Source: JAUUZT01 sp964654015
GTDB lineage: Bacteria; Chloroflexota; Dehalococcoidia; GIF9; AB-539-J10
Direction: 5' to 3'
Assembly (NCBI GenBank): GCA_964654015.1
Contig: CAZZHQ010000030.1
Coordinates: forward strand, 1 to 23,261
Length of the DNA: 23,261 nt
A program made the position numbers and the translations under genes. This document shows, in pieces, positions 16,246-23,261 of the stretch (positions within the stretch are counted from its first letter, which is position 1; each line of letters begins with the position of its first letter). The notes below the pieces were generated by a model. It saw only the letters and a program-made list of their open reading frames with translations, was not told where the DNA came from and did no database searches.

Positions 16246-16536
16246 TAAAAACGGCATTGTATTTTCTGTGCGCGCGTATCACAACTTAATAAACGCATAG
16301 TTTCCAGGAACTACCTGGAGGTTATTGGATGAGATGAGAATATGTGATATATTTAACTCGAATTTCGTCGCCGAAATGGTAGCGATTTGGTTATGAAACA
16401 AGATAGAAGTACCCTCACATATATAGTTTCTGTATTCTCACATCCTGAGATCGTTGCGCAGTTTATTACAAGTAACAGACAGTAATCGTACTATATAATA
16501 TATTTAATAACATAAATTAAGGAGGAAAGAGGAATA
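16246..16536. other. Leader or intergenic region with three small hairpins before the TPP-enzyme pair
   Basis: No clear gene is seen. Three short perfect hairpins occur: TCCAGG/CCTGGA at 16303-16319, ATTTCG/CGAAAT at 16362-16377, and TCTCA/TGAGA at 16436-16450. A TATAAT at 16494-16499 could be a -10, but no good -35 is found. A 30-codon ATG frame at 16393-16485 lacks a ribosome site. The conserved cores of the TPP riboswitch and T-box were looked for and not found. Confidence 0.4.
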
Positions 16537-18186
16537 ATGAACGGACAAACAGCAATAGCAAAAGTTTTAAAGATGGAGGGGGTAGAATTTGTTACTGGCT
16601 TCCCTATGAATCCGCTGCATGATGCTTATGCTAGCGAAGGTATTAGATTCATTAAATTCAGGATGGAACGCGCAGCTATAAATTGTATTTATGCATACAC
16701 TCTTACTTCGTTTGGCAAACGAACGGGTGTCTGCTCAATGCAGTTTGGTCCAGGCGTAGAAAATACATTCCCCGGCGTGGCACAGGCATATGCCGATAAC
16801 TGTCCAATACTAGTAATACCAGGCGGATATGGACGACATAGGCAGGGTTGGCAACCTAATTTTCTTGCCAGGGATAACTATAAAAATATTACAAAATGGG
16901 TGGATACGATTAATTTTGCTGATCGAGTACCGGAAATGATGAGATTGGCTTTTACTTATCTTAGAAGCGGCCGTCCAGGGCCTGTTATGCTTGAAGTGCC
17001 CATGGACGTTATGAAAGAAGAATTTGATGATTCGAAATTCCAATACAAGCCGGTAAAGTGGCATAAGACCCAGGGAGATCCGGAGGATGTTCGAGATGTA
17101 GCAAAGGCACTGATAGCTGCGAGAAATCCAGTCATACGTGCAGGCACAGGGATTTTATATGCGGAAGCATGGAAAGAACTACGTGAGCTTGCAGAGTTGC
17201 TTCAGATTCCCGTGGCCACATCGATGGACGGTAAAAGTTCCTTCCCCGAGGATCATCCATTATCTCTTGGATGTTGCTCACGGACAAGACCAGCCACAGT
17301 AGTACATTTCTTTGATAAGGCTGATGTGGTGTTCTCTATAGGTTCCAGTTGCTTGAGAGAGACGTATACCAGCCATATACCGAATCCGGAGAACAAGGTT
17401 ATTATCCAATCGGCAATCGATGAACGTGACATCAATAAGGATTACAACACAGAGTATGCCATTATCGGAGATGCCAAGTTAGTGTTGAGACAATTAATTG
17501 AGGAAGCAAAGGTACAACTCGGGTCGGCGGGTAAGAAGGAAAATGTTGCTCTTCTTAGTGAAATAAAGACAATAAAAGATAAATGGTTGGCAGAATGGCT
17601 GCCAAAATTAACCTCTGACGAAGTACCTATCAATCCTTATCGCATAATTGGCGATATTCAAAAGGCTCTGGACGAAAAACAAACAATTATAACTCATGAC
17701 GCAGGTACTCCAAGAGATCATATGGTTCCCATGTATAAATCTAACACACCAGGAGGATATATTGGTTGGGGTAAATCCACCACCATGGGAGCTTCACTTG
17801 GTTTTGCGATGGGTGCGAAACTAGCTCAGCCTGATAAAACATGTGTGGCTTTTATGGGAGATGGGGCTTTCGGAATGGTAGGTATGGATTTTGAGACTGC
17901 GGTCAGAGAAAAAATCCCCATAATTGTTATAGTTATGAACAATGGTACGTTAGGAATGTTTAGGGGAATAAATCCAATAGCCTCTGAGAAATATGGTCTC
18001 AATGTTCTATCTGGAGACTATAGTAAAGTTGCAGAAGGACTTGGAGGTTATACTGAAAGAGTTGAGAAACCAGAAGAGATTATTCCTGCAATACTACGTG
18101 CAAAGAAGGCAAATGACTCAGGAAGACCAGCGCTTATTGAGATCATGACTCAGGAAGAACTGGCAATGTCCTGTCCAAATTTTTAA
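16537..18186 (+). CDS. Thiamine-pyrophosphate enzyme, acetolactate synthase-like (paralogue 1)
   Basis: A 549-residue ThDP enzyme of the acetolactate synthase/benzoylformate decarboxylase group (COG0028). The N-terminal pyrimidine-binding domain has TGFPMNPLHDA and the conserved glutamate in KFRMERAA. The canonical ADGYxR that should follow is replaced by IYAYTLTS. The central domain carries NPVIRAGTGI. The C-terminal PP domain has the classical GDG...NN motif (FMGDGAFGMVGMDFE to IVMNNGTLG). It probably works on a 2-oxo acid or acyl-CoA substrate, but the reaction cannot be told. A strong AAGGAGG ribosome site lies upstream. A close paralogue starts 58 bases downstream, so this is a tandem duplication, and the two proteins may form a mixed oligomer. 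Confidence 0.88.
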   Translation: MNGQTAIAKVLKMEGVEFVTGFPMNPLHDAYASEGIRFIKFRMERAAINCIYAYTLTSFGKRTGVCSMQFGPGVENTFPGVAQAYADNCPILVIPGGYGRHRQGWQPNFLARDNYKNITKWVDTINFADRVPEMMRLAFTYLRSGRPGPVMLEVPMDVMKEEFDDSKFQYKPVKWHKTQGDPEDVRDVAKALIAARNPVIRAGTGILYAEAWKELRELAELLQIPVATSMDGKSSFPEDHPLSLGCCSRTRPATVVHFFDKADVVFSIGSSCLRETYTSHIPNPENKVIIQSAIDERDINKDYNTEYAIIGDAKLVLRQLIEEAKVQLGSAGKKENVALLSEIKTIKDKWLAEWLPKLTSDEVPINPYRIIGDIQKALDEKQTIITHDAGTPRDHMVPMYKSNTPGGYIGWGKSTTMGASLGFAMGAKLAQPDKTCVAFMGDGAFGMVGMDFETAVREKIPIIVIVMNNGTLGMFRGINPIASEKYGLNVLSGDYSKVAEGLGGYTERVEKPEEIIPAILRAKKANDSGRPALIEIMTQEELAMSCPNF

Positions 18187-18244
18187 TCTGAATCATAGTT
18201 AGATAAACTTTAAGTTATTATACAAATAAAGGAGGAAAAAGAAG

Positions 18245-19897
18245 ATGAAAGCAGTAACTGCCCAGGCGAAAATCTTAAAGAAGGAAGGGGTGAAATTCGT
18301 AACCGGTTTTCCGATGAATCTGTTACATGAAGCTCTTGCGATAGAAGACATTAGATTCATTAAATTCAGGACAGAGCGAGTAGCGGTCAATGTTGCTGAT
18401 GGACTCAGCAGATCTTCATTTGGGGATAATATTGGTGTTTGTGTTGTTCAACATGGACCAGGTATCGAAAATGCATTTGCTGGCGTAGCTCATGCATTTG
18501 CGGATTCTGTCCCAATTCTTGTCCTACCAGGCGGTGCACGTCGACCTGAATACTCTGTAGTCCCTGATTTTAATATGAAGGCTTGCTACAAGGAGATAAC
18601 TAAATACGTAGATACAATTGACGATGCAAGCCGAGTCAGTGAGATAATGAGGCGAGCTTACACTCAACTTAGGGCTGGACACATGGGACCGGTAGTTATT
18701 GAACTGCCATTGGGTGTAGCCAACGCAGAAATTGATGACGTTTCATTTAAATACGAACCAGTCAAACGGATGAAAAGTGGGGGAGATCCTGCTGACGTAA
18801 AAGAAGTTGTTAAAATGCTACTGGCAGCGAAGAGCCCTGTTATTCGTGCCGGTCAAGGTGTTCTTTACGCCAAAGCATGGGATGAGTTAAAAGCGTTTGC
18901 AGAGCTAATGGCTATTCCTGTGTACACTACTATGAATGGAAAGAGCGCATTTATGGAAAATCATCCGTTGTCTCTGGGATGTGGTGCTCGAACAAATACA
19001 AAACAGTCTATGCATTTCTTGAAGAAGGCTGACATAGTATTTGCGGTTGGTTCAAGTTGCACTAACGAAACCTTCACCAGTCCCATCCCAAGTGACAAAG
19101 TTATAATTCAGACGACTAGCGATGAGCGTGATATCAATAAGAGTTATGCTGTGAAGCAGGCAATTATAGGGGATGCCAAGATTGTATTGGCACAGCTTAT
19201 TGAAGAAGCTAAGAAACAACTTGGTTCTGCAGGAAAGAAGGATAGTACTGCCATAGTCAAAGAAATTAAAGCTTTGAATGATGAGTACGAAAAAGAATGG
19301 GCTCCCAGACTTAATTCTAATGAAACACCCATTAATCCATACAGAGTAATCAGTGATATGCAAAAAGCTCTTGACATGAACAACACAATCGTGACACATG
19401 ATTCAGGCAATCCACGAGATCAGATGGTCCCGATGTGGAAGCCGGTTATACCTGGTGGTTATATTGGGTGGGGTAAGTCAACCACATTGGGTCAGGGTAT
19501 GGGTCTGGCCATGGGTGCAAAACTTGCTAACCCTGGCAGGACCTGTGTTTGGGTCGGAGGTGATGCTGCAATAGGTATGGTAGGTATGGACTTTGAAGTA
19601 GCTGTCAGAGAGAACATACCCATACTGGCCATTATATTAAATAATAGTGTACTTGGTGGATACGCCGATCATTTCCCGGTTGCCTCTCCTAAATATGGAC
19701 TGAACATTCTTTCAGGGAATTATCCAAAGGTTGCAGAAGCTCTCGGTGCAGGCTTTACAGCTAATGTCACCAAACCTGAGGAAATAATTCCAACAATTAA
19801 GGCAGCAGTTAAATCTTTGGCTTCTGGCAAACCGTCACTAATAAATATGGTGACTGCTGAGGACCCGGTATTCCCAATGTACCACAACAAGTGGTAG
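18245..19897 (+). CDS. Thiamine-pyrophosphate enzyme, acetolactate synthase-like (paralogue 2)
   Basis: A 550-residue paralogue of the preceding protein, alignable end to end with few gaps and about half identical by eye. Long identical blocks include FVTGFPMN, IRFIKFR, PVIRAG, DERDINK, QLGSAGKK, PGGYIGWGKSTT and GMVGMDFE. Here the N-terminal domain keeps ADGLSR after the conserved glutamate (FRTERVA). The PP-domain metal motif reads GDA in VGGDAAIG rather than GDG, with the NN present (LNNSVLGG). The substrate is unknown. AAAGGAGG stands 8-10 bases before the ATG. A long hairpin follows the stop and may end the transcript. Confidence 0.88.
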   Translation: MKAVTAQAKILKKEGVKFVTGFPMNLLHEALAIEDIRFIKFRTERVAVNVADGLSRSSFGDNIGVCVVQHGPGIENAFAGVAHAFADSVPILVLPGGARRPEYSVVPDFNMKACYKEITKYVDTIDDASRVSEIMRRAYTQLRAGHMGPVVIELPLGVANAEIDDVSFKYEPVKRMKSGGDPADVKEVVKMLLAAKSPVIRAGQGVLYAKAWDELKAFAELMAIPVYTTMNGKSAFMENHPLSLGCGARTNTKQSMHFLKKADIVFAVGSSCTNETFTSPIPSDKVIIQTTSDERDINKSYAVKQAIIGDAKIVLAQLIEEAKKQLGSAGKKDSTAIVKEIKALNDEYEKEWAPRLNSNETPINPYRVISDMQKALDMNNTIVTHDSGNPRDQMVPMWKPVIPGGYIGWGKSTTLGQGMGLAMGAKLANPGRTCVWVGGDAAIGMVGMDFEVAVRENIPILAIILNNSVLGGYADHFPVASPKYGLNILSGNYPKVAEALGAGFTANVTKPEEIIPTIKAAVKSLASGKPSLINMVTAEDPVFPMYHNKW

Positions 19898-19920
19898 AAT
19901 AATTTACTAATAGCTAAGGT

Positions 19921-19962
19921 ATTCCTCCCTCCAGCAAAGGCTAATTTGTTGGAGGGAGGAAT
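19921..19962. terminator. Long perfect hairpin after the TPP-enzyme pair, probable terminator
   Basis: Arms 19921-19938 and 19945-19962 pair over 18 positions with one G-U and no mismatch, around the six-base loop GGCTAA. The outer 13 pairs are pyrimidine-rich on one arm (ATTCCTCCCTCCA) and purine-rich on the other. The hairpin starts 23 bases after the stop codon. Only a short T run (AATTTAT) follows, so it may act as a terminator or as a 3' stabilising structure. Confidence 0.7.
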
Positions 19963-20158
19963 TTATCATACCCATAGATTCTCTTATCCCCTGTTTTATT
20001 TATCAATGTAATTTGTGGTTCGTATCTCTAACCTTATGTGCTTTTAGGAATTTCTCTGTACGCTCTAATATAGTAATTCTGCTTCTGAGAGATTTACTAC
20101 TAAAATTACATCAGATACTATATGGTCAAACTACAATTGGGAGAAATGATAGGTAACT
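19963..20158. other. Intergenic region before the antiporter gene
   Basis: No gene is seen. A possible but poor promoter (TTACTA, 16 bases, TACTAT) lies about 35-65 bases before the antiporter start. Confidence 0.35.
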
Positions 20159-21853
20159 ATGCATGAATCTGAATTGCTCCTTGACCTGGCTATTGCATTT
20201 GGGGTTGCTTTGGGGAGTGGCCTCATTGCGAGATTGCTAAAGCAACCTGCTTTTATTGGTTACGTTCTGGCTGGCATCCTCGTCGGCCCATATGCTTTGG
20301 GTATGATCCAGAGCATAGATAACATACGTGTATTAGCTACTATTGGCGTAGTATTGCTCATGTTTACTCATGGCATTGAACTCTCTTTCAAAAAGCTAAA
20401 ACGTATCAGAAGTGTAGCGATACTAGGCGGCGTTATTCAAATCTTGGCCACCACGTCTCTTGGGGTGATTATTGCGTTGTTGTTACTGGGGCAAGGTATT
20501 CGTGAGGCAATCGTTTTTGGTTTTCTGATATCTCTGGGTAGTACCATGGTGGTACTTGGACTGTTAAAGGATAGAGGAGAGACTAATTCAGTACATGGGC
20601 ATGTAATAATTGGCATTATATTGCTACAGGACATGGCGGCGGTCTTTGCTATGTTTATTTTGCCAGCACTGGGAGAGGAAGGTGGCAACCTTGCACATGT
20701 TCTCGGTATAGCATTTCTCCAGGCTGGGCTTTTTACAGCTTTGATATTAGTTATCGGACTTCGGTTAATACCCCGCGTTCTCAAGGATGTTGCGCTGAAG
20801 GGTTCGCGAGAATTATTCATTATATCGGTTACTGCATTATGTCTCGGAAGCGCATTTGCAGCTAATTATTTTGGATTGTCAGCTGCGTTAGGTGCCTTTG
20901 CCGTAGGCCTTATGATAAGCGAATCTGAATTTGCACACCAGGCATTTGGAGATATGGTGCCACTACGAGATGTATTCGCAGCACTTTTCTTCGTGTCAAT
21001 AGGCATGCTCGTTGATTTACAATTTTTGGTTATCAATATGACAACACTTATGATTGTGGTTGCAACTATTATCGGTGGGAAATTAATAATTACCTCGGGT
21101 ATTGTCAATAGGTTTGGGTATAAAGGAAAAACTGCGCCTTTGGTTGGCGCTGGGATAATACAGATTGGAGAAGTTAGCTTTGTTCTGGGGCAATTATCAC
21201 TAAATGCTGGAGTGATTAGTGCATATACTTATTCAATTATGCTTGGTAGTGCAGTAATAACCGTTATACTGACACCATTCGTATTCGCTATAGTTTCTCG
21301 AATTTGTGTCATGCGGAAAAGCACTGCTCATATTATAATCGAGGACGAAGAAAAGGGGTCTATGGCATTAAAGGCCTTGGTCAATCATGTTGTACTATGT
21401 GGTTATGGGCGGGTAGGTATCAACGTCGCAAAATTCCTTGAGCACCTTAATATCCCTTACGTAGTTATTGAGCTTAATCCGGTAGCGATATCCACACTTA
21501 GAGACAACATGGTGCCTTGCGTTTATGGTGATATTGGAAACCACAATGTCCTTTCTGAGGCAAGAATTAAACAAGCATCTATCCTGGTGTTGGCAATAGA
21601 AGATCCTGTGGCGATAAGGCTCGCTCTTGACCATGCTCAAAGAATTAACTCAAAAATAGATATAATCGCTCGCGCTCATAATGATGCTGAGTTCGAATTC
21701 CTGGAAAGTAAAGGTGTTTCGGAAGTTGTCCGTCCCGAAACGGAGGCGGGCATAGAACTGGCGAGGCATATACTATACCGCCTTGGCATTTCACCTGTCA
21801 CTGTAGACAAGATCATCGGAAAACAGAGGGTAATACCTCGTACGGGCAGATAA
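20159..21853 (+). CDS. CPA2-type monovalent cation:proton antiporter with TrkA-N domain (Kef/RosB-like)
   Basis: A 564-residue inner-membrane protein. Residues ~5-385 hold about a dozen hydrophobic segments of the Na+/H+ exchanger fold, with family features such as QPAFIGYVLAGILVGP, LLMFTHGIELSFKKLK, SLGSTMVVL and LGAFAVGLMIS. Residues ~415-540 form an RCK/TrkA-N Rossmann domain: HVVLCGYGRVG is the dinucleotide loop, VVIELNP the acidic strand end, and VYGDIGNHNVL follows. There is no separate TrkA-C domain. This type exchanges K+ or Na+ for protons and is gated by nucleotide binding to the RCK domain. The ribosome site is modest (TAGG before the ATG). It stands alone, separated from dnaN by 121 bases. 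Confidence 0.92.
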   Translation: MHESELLLDLAIAFGVALGSGLIARLLKQPAFIGYVLAGILVGPYALGMIQSIDNIRVLATIGVVLLMFTHGIELSFKKLKRIRSVAILGGVIQILATTSLGVIIALLLLGQGIREAIVFGFLISLGSTMVVLGLLKDRGETNSVHGHVIIGIILLQDMAAVFAMFILPALGEEGGNLAHVLGIAFLQAGLFTALILVIGLRLIPRVLKDVALKGSRELFIISVTALCLGSAFAANYFGLSAALGAFAVGLMISESEFAHQAFGDMVPLRDVFAALFFVSIGMLVDLQFLVINMTTLMIVVATIIGGKLIITSGIVNRFGYKGKTAPLVGAGIIQIGEVSFVLGQLSLNAGVISAYTYSIMLGSAVITVILTPFVFAIVSRICVMRKSTAHIIIEDEEKGSMALKALVNHVVLCGYGRVGINVAKFLEHLNIPYVVIELNPVAISTLRDNMVPCVYGDIGNHNVLSEARIKQASILVLAIEDPVAIRLALDHAQRINSKIDIIARAHNDAEFEFLESKGVSEVVRPETEAGIELARHILYRLGISPVTVDKIIGKQRVIPRTGR

Positions 21854-21909
21854 AAGATAGAGCGAAAATATTCCCATGAACTCTAATTATGCAACCGATA
21901 ATGAAATGA

Positions 21910-21938
21910 TTGACCGTTATTGTTGCCGATAGTATACT
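21910..21938 (+). promoter_or_regulatory. Promoter of dnaN
   Basis: TTGACC (21910-21915) and TATACT (21933-21938) are separated by exactly 17 bases. Transcription would start near 21945, leaving about 30 bases before the ATG with GGAGGTG as ribosome site. It indicates that dnaN is transcribed on its own, not from a dnaA promoter. Confidence 0.75.
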
Positions 21939-21974
21939 TTCTTTATCAGTGATTCATAATTTCGGAGGTGTCCT

Positions 21975-23108
21975 ATGAAATTGTCTTGTCGTCAAGGAAA
22001 TTTTAGCAAAGGACTTGGCATGGTAAGTAGATCCGTAGCTACCAGGTCCACTTTGCCCATTACACAAAATATTCTGTTAACAGCGGAACAATCGCGTCTC
22101 AAACTGGAGGCTACTAATTTGGAGATGGCTACAACTTCCTGGATTAGCGCCAAGGTGGAAGAGGAAGGAACTATCACTATTCCGGCCAGATTACTTATCG
22201 ATTTTGTTAACTCATTGCCGGATGAACTGATTGAAATCAATCTGCCTACCGATAGCCATATCTTAAAACTTGAGAGTGGACGTTCCAAGGCTCATATCAA
22301 TGGCATTGATTCCAATGATTTCCCCCCTATTCCACAGATAAATGAAGGTACTACTGTTAAAATTGGGGTAGGTGCACTGAGAGATGCTATCGTTCAAGTT
22401 GTTTTTGGTGCCGCCACAGAAGAAACACGCCCTGCGCTTACTGGAGTTAATGCCGAGTTTGAAGGTGATAAACTCGTCCTTGCTGCGGCTGATGGCTTTC
22501 GTCTTGCTGTCCATACAGCTACACTTGACACACCAGTAGATGAGAAAATAACAGTTATTATCCCGGCTAGAACCCTTAGTGAAGTTAATCGGCTTCTTGG
22601 CGATCAAGAAGAACCTGTTGAAATAATAATCAACAAGCAGAAAAGCCAGGTACTATTTCATCTGAAAGATGCTGACCTGGTATCACAAATTATCCAGGGA
22701 TCATTCCCCGATTATTCGCAGGTTATACCGCAAAGCTACGATACTAGAGCAGTACTGGATATCGACCAGTTTCAGAAGGCTACTAAAATGTCTTCTGTAT
22801 TCGCCCGCGATGCAAGCGGTATCATACGTTTGGTTGTCACTCCAGGACCTGAACTCAACCCTGGAAAAATAACGATTTCTGCCCAGGCCGAGGAAGTGGG
22901 AGGGAATGTGACTGAAGTTGATGCCCAGGTTGATGGTGAAACGGCCAAGATTGCTTTTAACGTCAAGTATCTCAATGATGTGTTAGCAGTTATACGGCAA
23001 TCCAAAGTGGCATTGGAGGTAACTACTACGTCAAGCCCAGGGGTCATTCGTCCTCTTGGTGTGGATAATTATGTACATGTAATTATGCCGATGTTTGTTC
23101 AATGGTAA
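21975..23108 (+). CDS. dnaN: DNA polymerase III beta subunit (sliding clamp)
   Basis: A 377-residue beta clamp of normal length with the three repeated clamp domains, roughly residues 1-120, 128-243 and 245-377. Recognisable parts are LPITQNILLTAE, the FPPIP segment at the first domain boundary, AADGFRLAVH, GSFPDYSQVIP and the C-terminal VHVIMPMFVQW, which corresponds to the usual ...YVIMPMR end. It forms a ring dimer that tethers DNA polymerase III and other clamp-binding proteins to DNA. GGAGGTG lies five bases before the ATG. dnaA and recF do not adjoin it: an antiporter gene lies upstream and no gene is seen in the remaining 153 bases, so the classic origin cluster is not kept here. Confidence 0.97.
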   Translation: MKLSCRQGNFSKGLGMVSRSVATRSTLPITQNILLTAEQSRLKLEATNLEMATTSWISAKVEEEGTITIPARLLIDFVNSLPDELIEINLPTDSHILKLESGRSKAHINGIDSNDFPPIPQINEGTTVKIGVGALRDAIVQVVFGAATEETRPALTGVNAEFEGDKLVLAAADGFRLAVHTATLDTPVDEKITVIIPARTLSEVNRLLGDQEEPVEIIINKQKSQVLFHLKDADLVSQIIQGSFPDYSQVIPQSYDTRAVLDIDQFQKATKMSSVFARDASGIIRLVVTPGPELNPGKITISAQAEEVGGNVTEVDAQVDGETAKIAFNVKYLNDVLAVIRQSKVALEVTTTSSPGVIRPLGVDNYVHVIMPMFVQW

Positions 23109-23261
23109 TAAATTTTAAAGGTACTGAGGCGGCTATCTAGCTTCTCGTCAGCCACTATGCCTTTTGCAGCACTCTTATTTTTCGTGGTTAGGTTACTTAC
23201 ACCATTATCATCTTTAGCAGAAATGGCATTGTAGTATTCTTTATTTAGTCGCTATAACAAG
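23109..23261. other. Downstream region to the window end, no gene called
   Basis: No gene start is seen on either strand. A minus-strand frame is open for 50 codons (23251 down to 23102) with protein-like composition, but has no start codon and follows a stop at 23252-23254. No terminator-like hairpin is evident after dnaN. Confidence 0.3.

Noticed and set aside
16441..16460. CTGAGAT string resembling part of a TPP riboswitch, upstream of TPP enzymes
   Set aside because: The rest of the conserved riboswitch core is missing, and ThDP-using enzymes are not the usual targets of that riboswitch.
16393..16485. 30-codon ATG frame upstream of the TPP genes, possibly a leader peptide
   Set aside because: There is no ribosome site and no run of Val, Leu or Ile codons as in branched-chain attenuator peptides.
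20437..20820. 127-codon minus-strand frame opposite the antiporter
   Set aside because: It is antisense to conserved membrane helices and is explained by the codon pattern of the real gene.
23102..23251. Minus-strand frame of 50 codons at the window end
   Set aside because: It has no start codon and is preceded by a stop at 23252-23254. The composition is protein-like, but a gene or remnant cannot be supported without a homologue.

Overview
The window looks like chromosomal DNA of a bacterium from an anaerobic Chloroflexota lineage, most likely Dehalococcoidia. This placement is an inference from gene content: a DRG/OBG-like GTPase with a TGS domain, tandem UspA, two radical SAM proteins of families common in archaea, paired thiamine-pyrophosphate enzymes, and hemW-lepA. 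No rRNA or other decisive marker is present. Most of the window is AT-rich and the gene starts often carry good AGGAGG-type ribosome binding sites. There is no sign of phage, insertion sequence, CRISPR array or plasmid functions. Most genes are cellular housekeeping genes.

Layout. 1-2460 holds a TGS GTPase, a two-domain universal stress protein, and a convergent gene for a 62-residue membrane protein. 2797-6088 holds a tRNA-Leu followed by hemW and lepA, a pair that is visibly richer in G+C than everything around it. 6391-11587 holds a trypsin-fold protein whose catalytic serine is a tyrosine, maf, a radical SAM protein resembling LipS1, a convergent M23-like gene, a radical SAM protein resembling LipS2, and a RidA-family deaminase. 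11666-11816 is a minus-strand tRNA-His/tRNA-Arg operon with a textbook promoter. 12183-16245 is a tight run of overlapping or closely spaced genes: CNNM/CBS membrane protein, DUF2344 protein, histidine phosphatase, tilS. 16537-19897 holds two tandem paralogous thiamine-pyrophosphate enzymes, closed by an unusually long hairpin. 20159-23108 holds a CPA2-type cation/proton antiporter and dnaN, the latter with a near-consensus promoter.

The most interesting part is 8265-11102. Two radical SAM proteins there resemble the split lipoyl synthase LipS1/LipS2 known mainly from archaea. Between them, on the opposite strand, lies a gene for an apparently cytosolic M23-like protein with intact metal-ligand residues and no signal peptide. 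If the assignments hold, this is a non-canonical lipoate assembly locus with an uncharacterised third member. Second in interest are the two thiamine-pyrophosphate enzymes, which have diverged at different canonical motifs, and the trypsin-like protein that seems to have lost its nucleophile.

All assignments were read by eye from translated sequence and motifs; no database search was run.
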